Positions 36,837-47,886 are shown, numbered from the stretch's first letter. The stretch: DNA of 64,000 bases from Luteimonas wenzhouensis (GCF_007859305.1 NZ_VOHE01000001.1:496001-560000), one strand, 5' to 3'. Numbers and translations: made by a program. Notes: a model not told the origin generated them from the letters alone.

Positions 36837-38942
36837 ATGGCGCTGACCGACGAACTGCAACTGCTGCTGGCGCGAGCGACCGGGCTGGCCCGGCGCGGCG
36901 TGGCGAGCCTGCGCACGCGCGGCCTGAAGCACACGCTCGAGCGCGCGCGGCTGCAGTTCGCGCCGCGCGCCCGCCCTGCCCCGCGGCCGCTGCTGCAGGC
37001 CGATACCCGGCCGTTCGCGCCGTTCGCGGTCCCGTGCGCCGACGCGCCGCTGGCGAGCATCGTGGTCCCGGTGCACGGCCAGTGGCGGCATACCCTGGGC
37101 TGCCTGCGCGCGATCGCGGCGCATCCGCCGGCCTGCCCCGTGGAGGTGGTAGTGGTGGACGACGCCTCGCCGGACGACACCGCCACGCACCTAGCGCAGG
37201 TCGAAGGCCTGGTGGTGGTCCGCCGCGCCACCAACGGCGGTTTCATCGCCGCCTGCAACGACGGCGCGGCGCGCGCCCGCGGCCAGTACCTGGTGTTCCT
37301 CAACAACGACACCGTGCCGCAGCCGGGCTGGCTCGACGCCCTGCTCGACACGTTCAGCACCCATCCCGACACCGGCCTGGCGGGCGCCCAGCTGCTGTAT
37401 CCCGACGGCCGGCTGCAGGAAGCGGGCGGACTGGTGTTCCGCGACGGCAGCGCCTGGAACTACGGCCGCTTCGAGTCGCCCGACGATCCGCGCTTTTCCT
37501 ATGTGCGCGCCACCGACTACGTGTCCGGCGCCGCCGCCGCGATCCCGCGTGCGCTGTTCGAGCGCATCGGTGGATTCGACCGCCGCTACGCGCCGGCCTA
37601 CTACGAGGACACCGACCTGGCCTTCGCCGTGCGCGAGGCCGGCCATGCGGTGCGCTACCAGCCGGCCGCGCGGGTGCTGCACGACGAGGGCACGACCGCG
37701 GGTTCCGATCCCGCGTCCGGAGTCAAGGCCTGGCAGGCGCGCAACCGCGCCGTGTTCGCCGCGCACCGCGCGCAGGCCCTGGCCGCGCTGCCCGGACCGG
37801 GGCCGACGCCTTCGCCGGCCACGCTGCACCGGCGGCAGCGCCAGGTGCTGGTGATCGACGGCGCCACGCCCCGGCCCGACCACGATTCGGCCTCGCTGCG
37901 GCTGGTGAACCTGATGCGGCTGCTGCAGGCCGAGGGCGCGCACGTGGTGTTCCTGCCCGCCGACCTCGCCCACGCCGGCCGCCACACCGCCGCCCTGCAG
38001 GCGCTGGGCATCGAAGCCTGGTACGCACCGTTCGCCGGGCGCCTGTCGCGCTGGCTGCGCGAGCACGGACCGCGCTTCGACGCGGTCATGGTCAGCCGCC
38101 ACTACGTGCTGCGCGAGCTGCTGCCGCTGCTGCGCCGGCATGCGCCGGCGGCACGCATCGTATTCGACAGCGTCGACCTGCACTTCGTGCGCGAGCGCCG
38201 GACCGCGCGGCTGGCCGGCGACGAGGTGCTCGCACGCAGCGCCGAGGCCACGCGCGTGCGCGAGCTGGAGATGGTCCGCGCCAGCGACGCCACCGTCGTG
38301 GTCAGTGGCGAGGAGGCGGCGCTGCTCGCGCGCGAAGTGCCAGGCGCCCAGGTGGAGGTGCTGTCCAACGTGCACGAGGTGGCCGGCCCCGGGCTGCCGT
38401 TCGAACGGCGCGGCGACCTCGTGTTCGTGGGCGGCTTCCGCCACCCGCCGAACGTGGATGCGGCGCGCTGGTTCTGCCGCGAGGTGTTCCCGCGCGTGCG
38501 CGAGCGCCTGTCCGCGGTGCGCTTCCACTGCATCGGCGAGGGCCCGCCGGACGAGATCGCGCGCCTGGATGGCCGCGACGGCATCCGGGTCCACGGCCAC
38601 GTGCCCGACCTCGCGCCCTACATGGACGGCTGCCGGGTGGCAGTGGCGCCGCTACGGGTGGGCGCCGGGGTGAAGGGCAAGATCAACCTGAGCATGGCCC
38701 ACGGCCAGCCGGTGGTCGCGACCACGCTGGCGGCCGAAGGCATGCACCTGTGCGACGGCCACGACGTGCTGCTGGCCGACGACGCGGAGGCGTTCGCCGA
38801 CGCCGTCGTGCGCCTGTACCAGGACCGGGCGCTGTGGCAGGCGCTGGCGGCCAACGGCCTGGAGAGCGTGCGCCGGCACTTCTCCGCCGAGGCGGCGCGC
38901 CCCGCCCTGCGGCGGCTGTTCTTCGCCGAGGCGGCGCGCTGA
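36837..38942 (+). CDS. bifunctional GT2-GT4 glycosyltransferase
   Basis: A 701-residue cytoplasmic protein combining two glycosyltransferase domains. The N-terminal GT-A domain (about residues 65-320) has VVVDDASPDDTA, the nucleotide-sugar motif FLNNDT and YEDTDLAF, typical of GT2 rhamnosyl- or similar transferases. The C-terminal GT-B domain (about 340-700) ends in a GT4 pattern: VFVGGFRHPPNVDA, GEGPPDEI, VAPLRVGAGVKGKI and EGM. Such fusions occur in O-antigen or exopolysaccharide loci and can add two sugars in succession. No other polysaccharide genes are adjacent, which is unusual. Donor and acceptor sugars cannot be predicted. The start is ATG 36837; the long upstream frame is a shadow of mrcB. 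Confidence 0.85.
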   Translation: MALTDELQLLLARATGLARRGVASLRTRGLKHTLERARLQFAPRARPAPRPLLQADTRPFAPFAVPCADAPLASIVVPVHGQWRHTLGCLRAIAAHPPACPVEVVVVDDASPDDTATHLAQVEGLVVVRRATNGGFIAACNDGAARARGQYLVFLNNDTVPQPGWLDALLDTFSTHPDTGLAGAQLLYPDGRLQEAGGLVFRDGSAWNYGRFESPDDPRFSYVRATDYVSGAAAAIPRALFERIGGFDRRYAPAYYEDTDLAFAVREAGHAVRYQPAARVLHDEGTTAGSDPASGVKAWQARNRAVFAAHRAQALAALPGPGPTPSPATLHRRQRQVLVIDGATPRPDHDSASLRLVNLMRLLQAEGAHVVFLPADLAHAGRHTAALQALGIEAWYAPFAGRLSRWLREHGPRFDAVMVSRHYVLRELLPLLRRHAPAARIVFDSVDLHFVRERRTARLAGDEVLARSAEATRVRELEMVRASDATVVVSGEEAALLAREVPGAQVEVLSNVHEVAGPGLPFERRGDLVFVGGFRHPPNVDAARWFCREVFPRVRERLSAVRFHCIGEGPPDEIARLDGRDGIRVHGHVPDLAPYMDGCRVAVAPLRVGAGVKGKINLSMAHGQPVVATTLAAEGMHLCDGHDVLLADDAEAFADAVVRLYQDRALWQALAANGLESVRRHFSAEAARPALRRLFFAEAAR

Positions 38943-38979
38943 ACCGCGCGCGGGTCGCGCGCGTCGCGACGCCCGGCGC

Positions 38980-40590
38980 TCAGTCCGGCACGCGCCCGCC
39001 CGCGACCCGCAGCCGCCGCTCGAACGCGTCCAGCCCCGGCGCGGTCCGGTCCAGCCCGCGGGCCGATTCCAGCGCCGCGGCCGCGGCCGCCACCTGCCCG
39101 CCCTGCAGGCGCTCGTCGCCGATCGCCAGCCAGCGCTGCGCCAGCCGGCGGCGGGCAGCGCCCAGCGAAGCGCCGTCCTCGCCCAGCGCCTCGCGCGCGT
39201 CCAGGCAGCGCCGGGCGCGGGCGAGGTCGTTGGCACTGAGGTGGCGATCGAAGCAGGCCCGTGCCGAAGGCAGCAGCCGCGCCACCGCCTGGCGCACCTG
39301 CGCGTCGCGCGGCGCGATCGCCTGGGCCGCACGCAACAGGTCGAAGGCGCTGTCCCCGGGCGGGGTCAGCAGGTCGCCGCGTGCCTCCGCCTCGGCCGCC
39401 CGGCGCAGCAGCACCGGGACCTGGCGCGGGTCGCCGGCGCCCGCGCCGGGGGCCTGCAGGCGGGCATGGCGCCGGCGCGAACGCTCGACCGCCGCTTCGG
39501 CAGCCGCCACCACCGTCGCATCGGGAGCCAGTTCCCGCGCCCGCGCCAGGGTCGCGGCGGCCTGGTCGAAGCGGAAGTCCGCGGCCTCCCGTTGCCCCCG
39601 CGCCGCCAGCGCCGCCGCCGCGCGCCCGAGGCCGGCGCGGGCCGAGGCGTCTTCGGGGTCGTCGCGCAGCAACCGCTGCCAGATGGCGGCCGCGGCCTCG
39701 ACCCGTCCGCCCGCCAGTTCGGCGTCGGCGCGGCGGCGCAGCGCGTCGAGTTCCTCGACCAGGCGGGCCTCGGCCTCGGGCAGGTCGACATGTCCGGGGT
39801 CGTAGCCGCGCGCGGCGGCGATCGCCGCGGCGGCCGCCTGCAGTTCGCCCGCGCGCAGGTCCTCGCGCGCCTGGCCCAGCAGCGTGGCGAGCGCCTCGTC
39901 GCGGCCACGCAAGGCGTCGGCATGGTCGGGCGCGAGTTCGAGCACGCGCGCGTACAGCGGCAACGCCGCCTCGGCATCGCCGTGCAGGCGGCCGGCGGCG
40001 TGGGCCCGGGTGGCGCGCGCCACCAGTCCCTCCAGTCCGGCCCGGCCCGCCTCGCGCTCGCGCAGGCGCTCGGCCAGCGCATCGGCGCGGGCGCGCGGGA
40101 TCGACAGCTCACGCGCCAGCTGGAGCATCGCATGCGCCTCCTCGAACCGGTCCGCGGCGAGCGCGACCGCGGCCTGCTCCAGCGCCGCCTCGGCCACCCG
40201 CGCCAGCCCCTCGCGTGGGCCGGGCTGGTCGGGGTCGATCGCCTGCGCGGCCTCGAACAGCTCGCGCGCGCCGCTGCCGTCGGCGGCGCTGAGGTGGCCG
40301 CGCGCCAACGCGGCCTCGGCCTGTCCGGCCAGGGCGTGGACGCGCGCCTGCGGCCACAGCCGGTCCCCCAGCGGGCCACGCAGCAGCACCGCCGCGGCGA
40401 GCAGCAACCCCAGCCCGACGGCGCCCAGCAGCCAGCCGCGCGTCCCGTCGCCGGACCGCTGGACGCGATGCGCCGGGCGCGCCACGCGCAGTGCGTCCAG
40501 GTCGCCGAGCACGGGCTCGCGCCGGCCGTCCGACCGGGCGTGATTCACGGTCGAGTTGCGATCCGGGGCCACGCGGGACAGCTTACGCAC
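38980..40590 (-). CDS. membrane-anchored TPR-like protein of unknown function
   Basis: A 536-residue protein with a cytoplasmic, basic N terminus, one hydrophobic helix (about 52-70) and then some 460 residues of Ala/Leu/Arg/Glu-rich helical repeats resembling degenerate TPRs (for example AAAIWQRLLRDDPEDASARAGLG). I recognise no named family. The start is uncertain: GTG at 40590 gives the full frame, and GTG at 40548 (VNHARSDG) is an alternative; neither has a good Shine-Dalgarno. It is 58 bases downstream of relA and may be read through from it. Confidence 0.7.
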   Translation of the reverse strand: MRKLSRVAPDRNSTVNHARSDGRREPVLGDLDALRVARPAHRVQRSGDGTRGWLLGAVGLGLLLAAAVLLRGPLGDRLWPQARVHALAGQAEAALARGHLSAADGSGARELFEAAQAIDPDQPGPREGLARVAEAALEQAAVALAADRFEEAHAMLQLARELSIPRARADALAERLREREAGRAGLEGLVARATRAHAAGRLHGDAEAALPLYARVLELAPDHADALRGRDEALATLLGQAREDLRAGELQAAAAAIAAARGYDPGHVDLPEAEARLVEELDALRRRADAELAGGRVEAAAAIWQRLLRDDPEDASARAGLGRAAAALAARGQREAADFRFDQAAATLARARELAPDATVVAAAEAAVERSRRRHARLQAPGAGAGDPRQVPVLLRRAAEAEARGDLLTPPGDSAFDLLRAAQAIAPRDAQVRQAVARLLPSARACFDRHLSANDLARARRCLDAREALGEDGASLGAARRRLAQRWLAIGDERLQGGQVAAAAAALESARGLDRTAPGLDAFERRLRVAGGRVPD

Positions 40591-40648
40591 GGCGACTGAA
40601 TGCGTCCGTGATCGTGCCGGCCGCGCGCCGCCTGGCCCCGGCCCGGAC

Positions 40649-42826
40649 TCATTCGCGCCGGGCGTGCTCCACCCCGGGCAGGGCGTCGAGCCGCGCCAGC
40701 ACCCGCGACAGCTGGTCGTAGCCGTCGACCCGCAACTGCAGCCGCAACCGCACCCGGCCGTGGCGGCCGGCGTCGCTGCGGATCGAGGCCACGTGCGCGT
40801 CCTCCTGCGCGATCACGTTGCTCACGTCCTTGAGCAGGTGCCGCCGGTCGACCGCGTCCACCACCGCCGTGGCCTCGTGCAGCCCGTCCTGGCGCCCCCA
40901 CGAGACCGGCAACACCCGCTGCGGCTGGGCCGCGGACAGGCGCAGGAACGCGGCGCAGTCGGGCCGGTGCACGCTCACTCCGCGGCCGCGGGTGAGGTAG
41001 CCGGAGATGGCCTCGCCCGGCAACGGGTGGCAGCAGCGGGCGAGCTGCACCACCAGGTTGTCCACGCCCAGCACGCTCACGCCCGGGCCGCCGGCCTTGG
41101 GCGCACGCCGCCGCGGCAGCACGGTGGCCGGTTCCGGGGCCTGCGCCGGGGCGGAGCGCGCGCGCTCGTGCTCCTGCAGCGCGCGGCCGACCTGGTGTGG
41201 CCCCACGTCGCCCAGCGCCACCAGCACCAGCAGCTCGTCGACGCTGGCGACGTTGAACTTCGGCAGCACCGGTTCGAGGTCGGCCTGCAGCAGGCCCATG
41301 CGCCGCAGCTCGCGGTCGAGCATCTCGCGCCCGGCCTGCAGGTTGCGCTCGCGGTCGAGCTTGTGGAACCAGGTCCGCACCTTCTCCCGCGCGCGCGGGC
41401 TGGCGAGGAAGCCGTTGGCCGCCACCAGCCAGTCGCGCCTGGGTTCGGGTTCCTTGGCGGTGAGGATCTCGACCCGGTCGCCGCTGCGCAGCTTGTGGTC
41501 GAGCGGCACGATGCGGCCGTCGACCTTCGCCCCGCGGCAGCGGTGCCCGACCATGGTGTGCACGTGGTAGGCGAAGTCGAGCGGCGTGGACCCGCGCGGC
41601 AGGTCGACCACCTCGCCAGCCGGGGTCAGCACGTAGATGCGGTCCTCGACCAGCTCGGTGTCGAAGCCACCGGCGAGCGCCTCGCCCTCGCCCTCGCCGT
41701 GCGCCTCGAGCAGGCGCCGCATCCATTCGATCTTGCGTTCGAGCGCGGCGTTGCCGGAGCTCGAACGCTGCGAAGGGCCGCGTCCGGCGTAGGAGTCCTC
41801 CTTGTAGCGCCAGTGCGCGGCCACGCCGAGCTCGGCCTGCTCGTGCATTTCCCGGGTGCGGATCTGCACCTCCAGGGTCTTGCCCTCGGGGCCGATCACC
41901 GCGGTGTGCAGCGAGCGGTAGTCGTTGTGCTTGGGCCGGGCGATGTAGTCGTCGAACTCGCCCGGCACCGGCACCCACAGCGCGTGCACCACGCCCAGCA
42001 CGGCGTAGCAGGCCGGGATGTCGTCGACCAGCACCCGCACCGCGCGCAGGTCGTAGAGCTCGCCGATCGGCACGTCCTTCTTCCGCATCTTCTTCCAGAT
42101 GCTGTAGATGTGCTTCGGCCGGCCGGCAATCTCGGCCTCGATGCCCTGCGCGCGCAGGGCCTCGCCGAGTTCGCGCGTGACCTGGGCGATGTAGCGCTCG
42201 CGGCCGGCGCGCTTGTCGTCGAGCAGCGAGGCGATGCGGCGGTAGGTCTCCGGCTCGAGGTGGCGGAAGGCCAGGTCCTCGAGCTCCCACTTGAGCTGCC
42301 AGATGCCCAGGCGATTGGCCAGCGGGGCGTGGATGTCGCGGGTCAGGCGCGCCAGCGCCATCCGCTCCTCCTCGGGCAGCGCGCCGGCGTGGCGCATCCG
42401 CGCCAGCTGGCGCGCGAGCAGGATCGGCACCACCCGCAGGTCGCGCACGATCGCCAGCAGCAGCCGGCGCAGCCCCTCGGTATTGCCCGCGGCCGGACGC
42501 TCGGCATGCAGGCTCCAGACCTGGTTGGCCGCGCGCTGACCTTCGAGCAGGACCGCCACCGCGGAATGCGCGGCGGGCAGCGTTGCGGCGGCCGCCGCCG
42601 CCAGGTCCGGCAGGTCGAACAGCAGCGCGGCGGCCAGGGAGTCGCCGTCGGCGTCGAGCAACGACAGCAGCGACAGGGTGTCGGCCAGCTGCGCCGGCGC
42701 GGCCGGGGTGCAGCGGGCCGGGTCCAGTGTCGCTGCCGCGGCCCGCAGCACCTCGCGCAGCGCCGGCGCCACGTGGCGCATGGCGGGCAGGTCGAGCCAG
42801 TGGTCGAGGCCGAGTTCGGCGTTCAC
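40649..42826 (-). CDS. relA: (p)ppGpp synthetase RelA
   Basis: A 725-residue long-form RelA/SpoT protein. The hydrolase domain is degenerate: the HD metal motif region reads LLFDLPDL, lacking the His-Asp pair, as in monofunctional RelA. The synthetase domain is intact (YDLRAVRVLVDD, KHNDYRSLHTAV, EVQIRTREMHEQAELGVAAHW), followed by TGS, helical and ACT domains ending at residue 725. It makes the stringent alarmone on ribosomes carrying uncharged tRNA. A separate SpoT is expected elsewhere. It lies between hrpA and the TPR protein on the minus strand. Confidence 0.94.
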   Translation of the reverse strand: MNAELGLDHWLDLPAMRHVAPALREVLRAAAATLDPARCTPAAPAQLADTLSLLSLLDADGDSLAAALLFDLPDLAAAAAATLPAAHSAVAVLLEGQRAANQVWSLHAERPAAGNTEGLRRLLLAIVRDLRVVPILLARQLARMRHAGALPEEERMALARLTRDIHAPLANRLGIWQLKWELEDLAFRHLEPETYRRIASLLDDKRAGRERYIAQVTRELGEALRAQGIEAEIAGRPKHIYSIWKKMRKKDVPIGELYDLRAVRVLVDDIPACYAVLGVVHALWVPVPGEFDDYIARPKHNDYRSLHTAVIGPEGKTLEVQIRTREMHEQAELGVAAHWRYKEDSYAGRGPSQRSSSGNAALERKIEWMRRLLEAHGEGEGEALAGGFDTELVEDRIYVLTPAGEVVDLPRGSTPLDFAYHVHTMVGHRCRGAKVDGRIVPLDHKLRSGDRVEILTAKEPEPRRDWLVAANGFLASPRAREKVRTWFHKLDRERNLQAGREMLDRELRRMGLLQADLEPVLPKFNVASVDELLVLVALGDVGPHQVGRALQEHERARSAPAQAPEPATVLPRRRAPKAGGPGVSVLGVDNLVVQLARCCHPLPGEAISGYLTRGRGVSVHRPDCAAFLRLSAAQPQRVLPVSWGRQDGLHEATAVVDAVDRRHLLKDVSNVIAQEDAHVASIRSDAGRHGRVRLRLQLRVDGYDQLSRVLARLDALPGVEHARRE

Positions 42827-42932
42827 GCGCGGCTTCCGTTGGCGGACGGGGACACGGTAACGGGATGGCGTCGCCCGGAACAGGGATCAAGCTGCGTCGC
42901 AGCATCCCACGCGGTGGACAACGGTCCCGCCC

Positions 42933-45900
42933 TCAGCCGGCCCCCTGCAGCGCCAGCGCGGCGATCCGCGCCGCCAGCTTCTTCGCCGTGGGCGCACCGC
43001 GCATGGACAGTTCCTGCGCATAGGTCGCCACCCGCACCTCTTCCAGGTCCCGGCGCAGCGCCTGGCGCTCGCGCGGGGTGCCGGCGCCCGCGGCCTCGGC
43101 CGCGACCAGCGCGTCGACCAGCGGCTTGAGTTCGAGCATGCGCTGCTGGTCGCGCAGCGGATCGCGCTGGGCGCGTTCGGCGCGGGTGGCCAGCGCGCGC
43201 AGCCAGCGCGGATAGGCCTCGAGCGCCTGCGCCGCTTCCTCACGCAGGAAGCCCGGGTACGCGAGCGAGGCCAGGTGCGCCTGCATGTCGTCGAGGTTGC
43301 CCCGGGCCCAGCCGACCAGCCGCGATTCGAGCCGCGCGCGGACCTGCGCCACCAGCTCGAGGATTACCTCGGCCTGCTGCAGCCGGCGCATGGCCTCGCC
43401 GAACAGGGCGCGGCCGGCCGAGTCGCGGCGCGTGGCGAAGGCGTCGGGATCGCGGATCTCCTCCAGCCCGTCGGCCAGCAGCGCCTCCAGCGCGCCGTCC
43501 ACCAGGTCCTCCCGCAGGCGGTCGCCCCCGCCGCCGCGCTTGCGTTCCCCGCCGGCCTCGATCGCGGCGTACAGCAGGGCGGTCTTCGGCTGCACCGGAA
43601 GCTGCCGTCGCGCCTGCCGGATGCGGTCCTGCAGCGCGATCCGCAGCAGGCGCCGCACGCCTTCGGGATGCAGCCGCACCGCCTGCGCCGGGTCTGCATG
43701 CACCGCCAGCGACGCACTGTCGCCGTCGTCCTGCAGCGCCGGGTACGCGGGCACGCCACCGGCACCGGGCACCGAGAGCGGGATCGGTTCGCCCGGGAAC
43801 TCGCGCAGGCCGGTGCGCGCCAGGCCTTCCGCGGCCCGCGACGCGAACGCGCGGGCGGCACGCTCTCCAAAGCGCGCGCGCAGTTCTTCGAGGTCGCGCG
43901 ACTCGGCCAGCACCCGCGGCTCGCCACGGCCGCGCACTTCGACCAGGCGCAGGTTGGCGCGCAGGTGCGGATCCAACGCCGACACGTCGAAGTCGGTCGC
44001 GGCCACCGCCACGCCGGTCATGCGCTGCAGGAAGCGCGCCAGCGACGGGGCGAAAGCGTCGGGCTCGTCGCGGCCGTGGGCCTGGGCGAAGGCGGCGGCG
44101 AAATCCGGCGCCGGCACGAAGTTGCGGCGCAGCGCCTTGGGCAGGGTCCGGATCAGCGCCACGGCCTTGTCGGCGACGAAGCCCGGCGCCAGCCACGACA
44201 GCCGCGCGGGGTCGAGCGCGTTGAGCAGGTGCAGCGGCACCGACACGGTCATGCCGTCGTCCGGCGCGCCGGGTTCGAAGCGGTAGCTGACCGCCAGCCG
44301 CGCATCGCCGATCGGGATGAAGGCAGGGAAGCGCGCTGCGTCGGTGCCCTCGCCCACCAGCAGGTCGTCGCGGGTCCATTCCAGCGCCTGCCGCTGCGCG
44401 GCATCGGCCTTCGCGTACCAGGCGTCGAGCGTGCGCGCCTCGACGATGTGCGACGGGATCCGGTCGGCATACCACTGCCGCATCCAGTCCTCGTCCACGA
44501 CCAGGCCGACCCGGCGCTGCTTGGCCTCCTCCTCGCGCGCGGCCTCCAGCGTGGCGAGGTTGCGGGCCAGGAACGGCGCACGCAGGTTGACTTCGCCGGC
44601 AACCAGGCCGTCGGCAAGGAACAGCTGGCGCGCGTCCTGCGGATACAGCCGGCCGTAATCCACCGGCCGCTTCGGCGCCAGCACCAGGCCGAACAGGCTG
44701 ACCTGCTCGCTGCCCAGCACCCGCCCCTGCGAGCGCGACCAGCGCGGATCGTGGTGGCGGTGCGCCAGCAGGTGCGGCAGTTCGGCGATCGCCCAGTCGG
44801 GCTCGATCGCGGCGTTGGTGATCGCCCACACCTTCTCGGTGTCGAGCAGGGTGGCGGTGAGCACCCACGGCGGCGGCTTGCGCGCGAGCGTGGAGCCCGG
44901 GAACAGCTGGAAACGGCGCCCGCGCGGCCCTTCGTACACGCCGCGCTCGCCGAGGTGGCCGATGTGCGTGGGCAGGCCGGCGATCAGGGCCCGGTGCAGC
45001 GGTGCGTAGAGATGGGGCGCGAGGGCGTCGCCCGCGTCGGCCGGAACGGATGCCGGTTTGCGCGGCTCCGCGGGCGGCGGCGGCTCGGCCTGGCCTGCCC
45101 ACAGTTCCGCACACTGCAGCTTGAGCTGGCGGTGCAGCTCGCGCCATTCGCGCATGCGCAGGAAACCGAGGAAGTTGCGTTCGCACCACTTGCGCAGCTG
45201 GGACTGGGTCAGCTCGGAGTGCGCCGCGTCGTAGGCGTCCCACAGCCGCAGGATGCCGACGAACTCGGACCTGGGGTCGGAGAACTGCGCGTGCGCGGCG
45301 TCGGCGGCGGCGCGCTGGTCGGCCGGGCGCTCGCGCGGGTCCTGGATGCCGAGGAACGACGCGATCGCCAGCATCTCGCGCAGGCAGCCGTGGCTGCGCG
45401 CGGCGACCAGCATCCGCGCCAGCTTCACGTCCACCGGCAGCCGGGCCATGGTCCGGCCCAGCGGGGTCAACGCGCGCCGTTCGTCCACCGCGCCCAGCTC
45501 CGACAGCTGCTGCCAGCCGTCGGCGATCGCGCGCGGGTCGGGCGGATCGATGAACGGGAAGTCGGCGATCACGTCGCCCTGCGCGGCCCCGTCGCGTTCG
45601 CCGCCCTTGCGCCCGCGGCGCCTGCCTCCGGCCGGCCCGGCCTCGCCCAGGCCCAGCGCGAGCATGCGCAGGATCACGCCGGCCAACGCGGCGCGCCGGA
45701 TCTCCGGATCGGTGTAGGCCGGGCGCGACAGGAAGTCGGCTTCCGAATACAGGCGAATGCACGTGCCCGGCGCCACGCGCCCGCAGCGGCCCTTGCGCTG
45801 GTCGGCGCTGGCCTGCGAGATGGCCTCGATGTGTAGCCGGTCCAGCTTCTGCCGCGGACTGTAGCGCTTGACCCGGGCCAGGCCGGGATCGACCACGTAG

Positions 45901-47036
45901 TGGATGCGCGGCACCGTCAGCGAGGTCTCGGCGACGTTGGTCGCCAGCACGATGCGCCGCTGCGGGCCGGGGTTGAACACCCGGTCCTGGTCCCTCGCCG
46001 ACAGCCGCGCGTACAGCGGCACCACCTCGGTATGGCGGTAGCGGCGCTTCTCCAGCGCCTGGTGCGCGTCGCGGATCTCGCGCTCGCCGGGCAGGAACAC
46101 CAGTACGTCGCCGGTGCCGCGCTCGGCCATGATCTCGTCGCAGGCGGCCACGATGCCGTCGAGCACGCCCAGGCCCGGCGCCTCCGCCCGGCTCCGTGCG
46201 CGCCCGCCACCGGACGGCGGCGGCGCCTCGTCGGCCTCCCCCTCGCCCAGCGGGCGGTAGCGCACCTCGACCGGATAGCCGCGGCCCTCGACCTCGACCA
46301 CCGGCGCCCCGCCGAAGTGCCCGGCGAAGCGCTCGGTGTCGATCGTGGCCGAGGTCACCACCAGCTTGAGGTCCGGCCGCCGCGGCAGCAGGCGCTTGAG
46401 GTAGCCGAGCAGGAAGTCGATGTTGAGGCTGCGCTCGTGCGCCTCGTCGACGATGATCGTGTCGTAGCGCGAGAGCCAGCGGTCCGAGGCGATCTCCGCC
46501 AGCAGGATGCCGTCGGTCATGAACTTGACCGCGGTGTGTTCGCCGACGCTGTCGTTGAAGCGGACCTGGAAGCCGACCGCCCCGCCCAGCGGCACCTGCA
46601 GCTCCTCGGCCACGCGCCGCGCCACCGCGCGCGCGGCGATCCGGCGCGGCTGGGTGCAGCCGATCATCCCGGCCGCGCCGCGTCCTGCCTGCAGGCACAG
46701 CTTGGGCAGCTGGGTGGTCTTGCCCGACCCGGTCTCGCCGGCCACCACCAGCACCTGGTGGCGACGCAGCAGTTCGACGATGCGGTCGGCATGCGCGGCG
46801 ATCGGCAGGTCGGGAGCGACGGAGGCCGCCGGCAGCCGGGCGGCGGCCGCGTCCCGGGCATCGACCGAGGCCTGCAGCGCCGCCGCGAACGCCTCGCGCG
46901 CCGGGCCCGAGGCGGGCGCCGCCTTCCAGCGCGACCACAGCCCCAGCAGCCGCCCGCGGTCGCGCGTGCACGCCGCGTCGATCGCGCGCCGCGCCCGGTT
47001 TAACGCAGTCGTCGCGCCGGCATCCCTAGACTCCAT
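42933..47036 (-). CDS. hrpA: ATP-dependent RNA helicase HrpA
   Basis: A 1367-residue DEAH-box helicase. It has Walker A GETGSGKT (100-107), DEAH about residue 194 in [15 protein letters not shown] in [11 protein letters not shown], and motif VI in [14 protein letters not shown]2 and OB-fold domains follow, then the long C-terminal extension typical of HrpA. In E. coli it is linked to ribosome rescue on stalled messages and mRNA processing. Length fits the family. It is divergent from dps, with 86 bases between; no Shine-Dalgarno is evident. Confidence 0.95.
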   Translation of the reverse strand: MESRDAGATTALNRARRAIDAACTRDRGRLLGLWSRWKAAPASGPAREAFAAALQASVDARDAAAARLPAASVAPDLPIAAHADRIVELLRRHQVLVVAGETGSGKTTQLPKLCLQAGRGAAGMIGCTQPRRIAARAVARRVAEELQVPLGGAVGFQVRFNDSVGEHTAVKFMTDGILLAEIASDRWLSRYDTIIVDEAHERSLNIDFLLGYLKRLLPRRPDLKLVVTSATIDTERFAGHFGGAPVVEVEGRGYPVEVRYRPLGEGEADEAPPPSGGGRARSRAEAPGLGVLDGIVAACDEIMAERGTGDVLVFLPGEREIRDAHQALEKRRYRHTEVVPLYARLSARDQDRVFNPGPQRRIVLATNVAETSLTVPRIHYVVDPGLARVKRYSPRQKLDRLHIEAISQASADQRKGRCGRVAPGTCIRLYSEADFLSRPAYTDPEIRRAALAGVILRMLALGLGEAGPAGGRRRGRKGGERDGAAQGDVIADFPFIDPPDPRAIADGWQQLSELGAVDERRALTPLGRTMARLPVDVKLARMLVAARSHGCLREMLAIASFLGIQDPRERPADQRAAADAAHAQFSDPRSEFVGILRLWDAYDAAHSELTQSQLRKWCERNFLGFLRMREWRELHRQLKLQCAELWAGQAEPPPPAEPRKPASVPADAGDALAPHLYAPLHRALIAGLPTHIGHLGERGVYEGPRGRRFQLFPGSTLARKPPPWVLTATLLDTEKVWAITNAAIEPDWAIAELPHLLAHRHHDPRWSRSQGRVLGSEQVSLFGLVLAPKRPVDYGRLYPQDARQLFLADGLVAGEVNLRAPFLARNLATLEAAREEEAKQRRVGLVVDEDWMRQWYADRIPSHIVEARTLDAWYAKADAAQRQALEWTRDDLLVGEGTDAARFPAFIPIGDARLAVSYRFEPGAPDDGMTVSVPLHLLNALDPARLSWLAPGFVADKAVALIRTLPKALRRNFVPAPDFAAAFAQAHGRDEPDAFAPSLARFLQRMTGVAVAATDFDVSALDPHLRANLRLVEVRGRGEPRVLAESRDLEELRARFGERAARAFASRAAEGLARTGLREFPGEPIPLSVPGAGGVPAYPALQDDGDSASLAVHADPAQAVRLHPEGVRRLLRIALQDRIRQARRQLPVQPKTALLYAAIEAGGERKRGGGGDRLREDLVDGALEALLADGLEEIRDPDAFATRRDSAGRALFGEAMRRLQQAEVILELVAQVRARLESRLVGWARGNLDDMQAHLASLAYPGFLREEAAQALEAYPRWLRALATRAERAQRDPLRDQQRMLELKPLVDALVAAEAAGAGTPRERQALRRDLEEVRVATYAQELSMRGAPTAKKLAARIAALALQGAG

Positions 47037-47122
47037 CAGGCCCTTCGATGCCGGCGACCGCCGGTCGTCGCCTCAGCCACATTGGCGTATTGTCTCCAAA
47101 AACCATCACCACGAGGTTCCCC

Positions 47123-47737
47123 ATGGCCAAGGCCACCACCAGCAAGTCCACCAAGGGTTCCACCGGCAAGGCCGCGAAGGCCCCGGCCAAGTCCGCCGAC
47201 GGCAAGGGCGCCAAGGGCGGCAGCGTGGTGCCCACCGCCTCCCCCGCCTCCGGCGAGGGCCAGGCCATCGACATCGGCATCTCCGCGCAGGACCGCAGGA
47301 AGATCGCCACCGAGCTGTCGAAGTTCCTGGCCGACGCCTACACGCTCTACCTCAAGACCCACAACTTCCACTGGAACGTGACCGGGCCGATGTTCAACGC
47401 CCTGCACGTCATGTTCGAGGAGCAGTACACCGAGCAGTGGAACGCGCTCGACGAGATCGCCGAGCGCATCCGCGCCCTGGGCTTCAACGCCCCTGGCTCC
47501 TACGCCGAGTTCATCAAGCTCACCTCGATCCGCGAGGAGCCCGGTGCCACCGAGGCGCCCGACTGGCGCGAGATGGTGCGCCAGCTGGTGGTCGGCAACG
47601 AAGCCGTGTGCCGCAGCGCGCGCCGGGCCATCGACGTGGCCGACGACGGCGACGACGAGCCCACCGAGGACCTGCTGATCCAGCGCCTGCAGACCCACGA
47701 GAAGTACGCCTGGATGCTGCGCTCGCTGCTGCAGTGA
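47123..47737 (+). CDS. dps: Dps-family ferritin-like DNA-protecting protein with a Lys-rich tail
   Basis: A 204-residue protein whose C-terminal 155 residues form a Dps ferritin core: NFHWNVTG with the ferroxidase His, [21 protein letters not shown] with the acidic ligands, and a final helix ending MLRSLLQ. The first 45 or so residues are Lys/Ala/Ser/Gly-rich, with eight lysines in the first 31 positions, far more than in E. coli Dps, and resemble a histone-like DNA-binding tail. Dps stores iron oxidised by peroxide and compacts DNA in starvation. The ATG at 47123 has ACGAGG upstream. Confidence 0.94.
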   Translation: MAKATTSKSTKGSTGKAAKAPAKSADGKGAKGGSVVPTASPASGEGQAIDIGISAQDRRKIATELSKFLADAYTLYLKTHNFHWNVTGPMFNALHVMFEEQYTEQWNALDEIAERIRALGFNAPGSYAEFIKLTSIREEPGATEAPDWREMVRQLVVGNEAVCRSARRAIDVADDGDDEPTEDLLIQRLQTHEKYAWMLRSLLQ

Positions 47738-47753
47738 TCGGCCTCGTGCGCCC

Positions 47754-47775
47754 CGCCCCCGGCGGCGCCGGGGCG
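47754..47775 (+). terminator. GC-rich hairpin downstream of dps
   Basis: A nine-base-pair stem with one bulged C and a three-base loop lies 17 bases after the dps stop. No T-tract follows, so it may act as a weak terminator or a 3' stabiliser. Confidence 0.3.
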
Positions 47776-47886
47776 CGGGCGCGGCGCACCTGAACACGGC
47801 GCGCCGCAACACGCGGCATCCCGCCGCCGCGACCGCCCGACCCCGCGACGGGTGGATGTCCCACCCTGCCGCCGCGGCGGCGCCGG

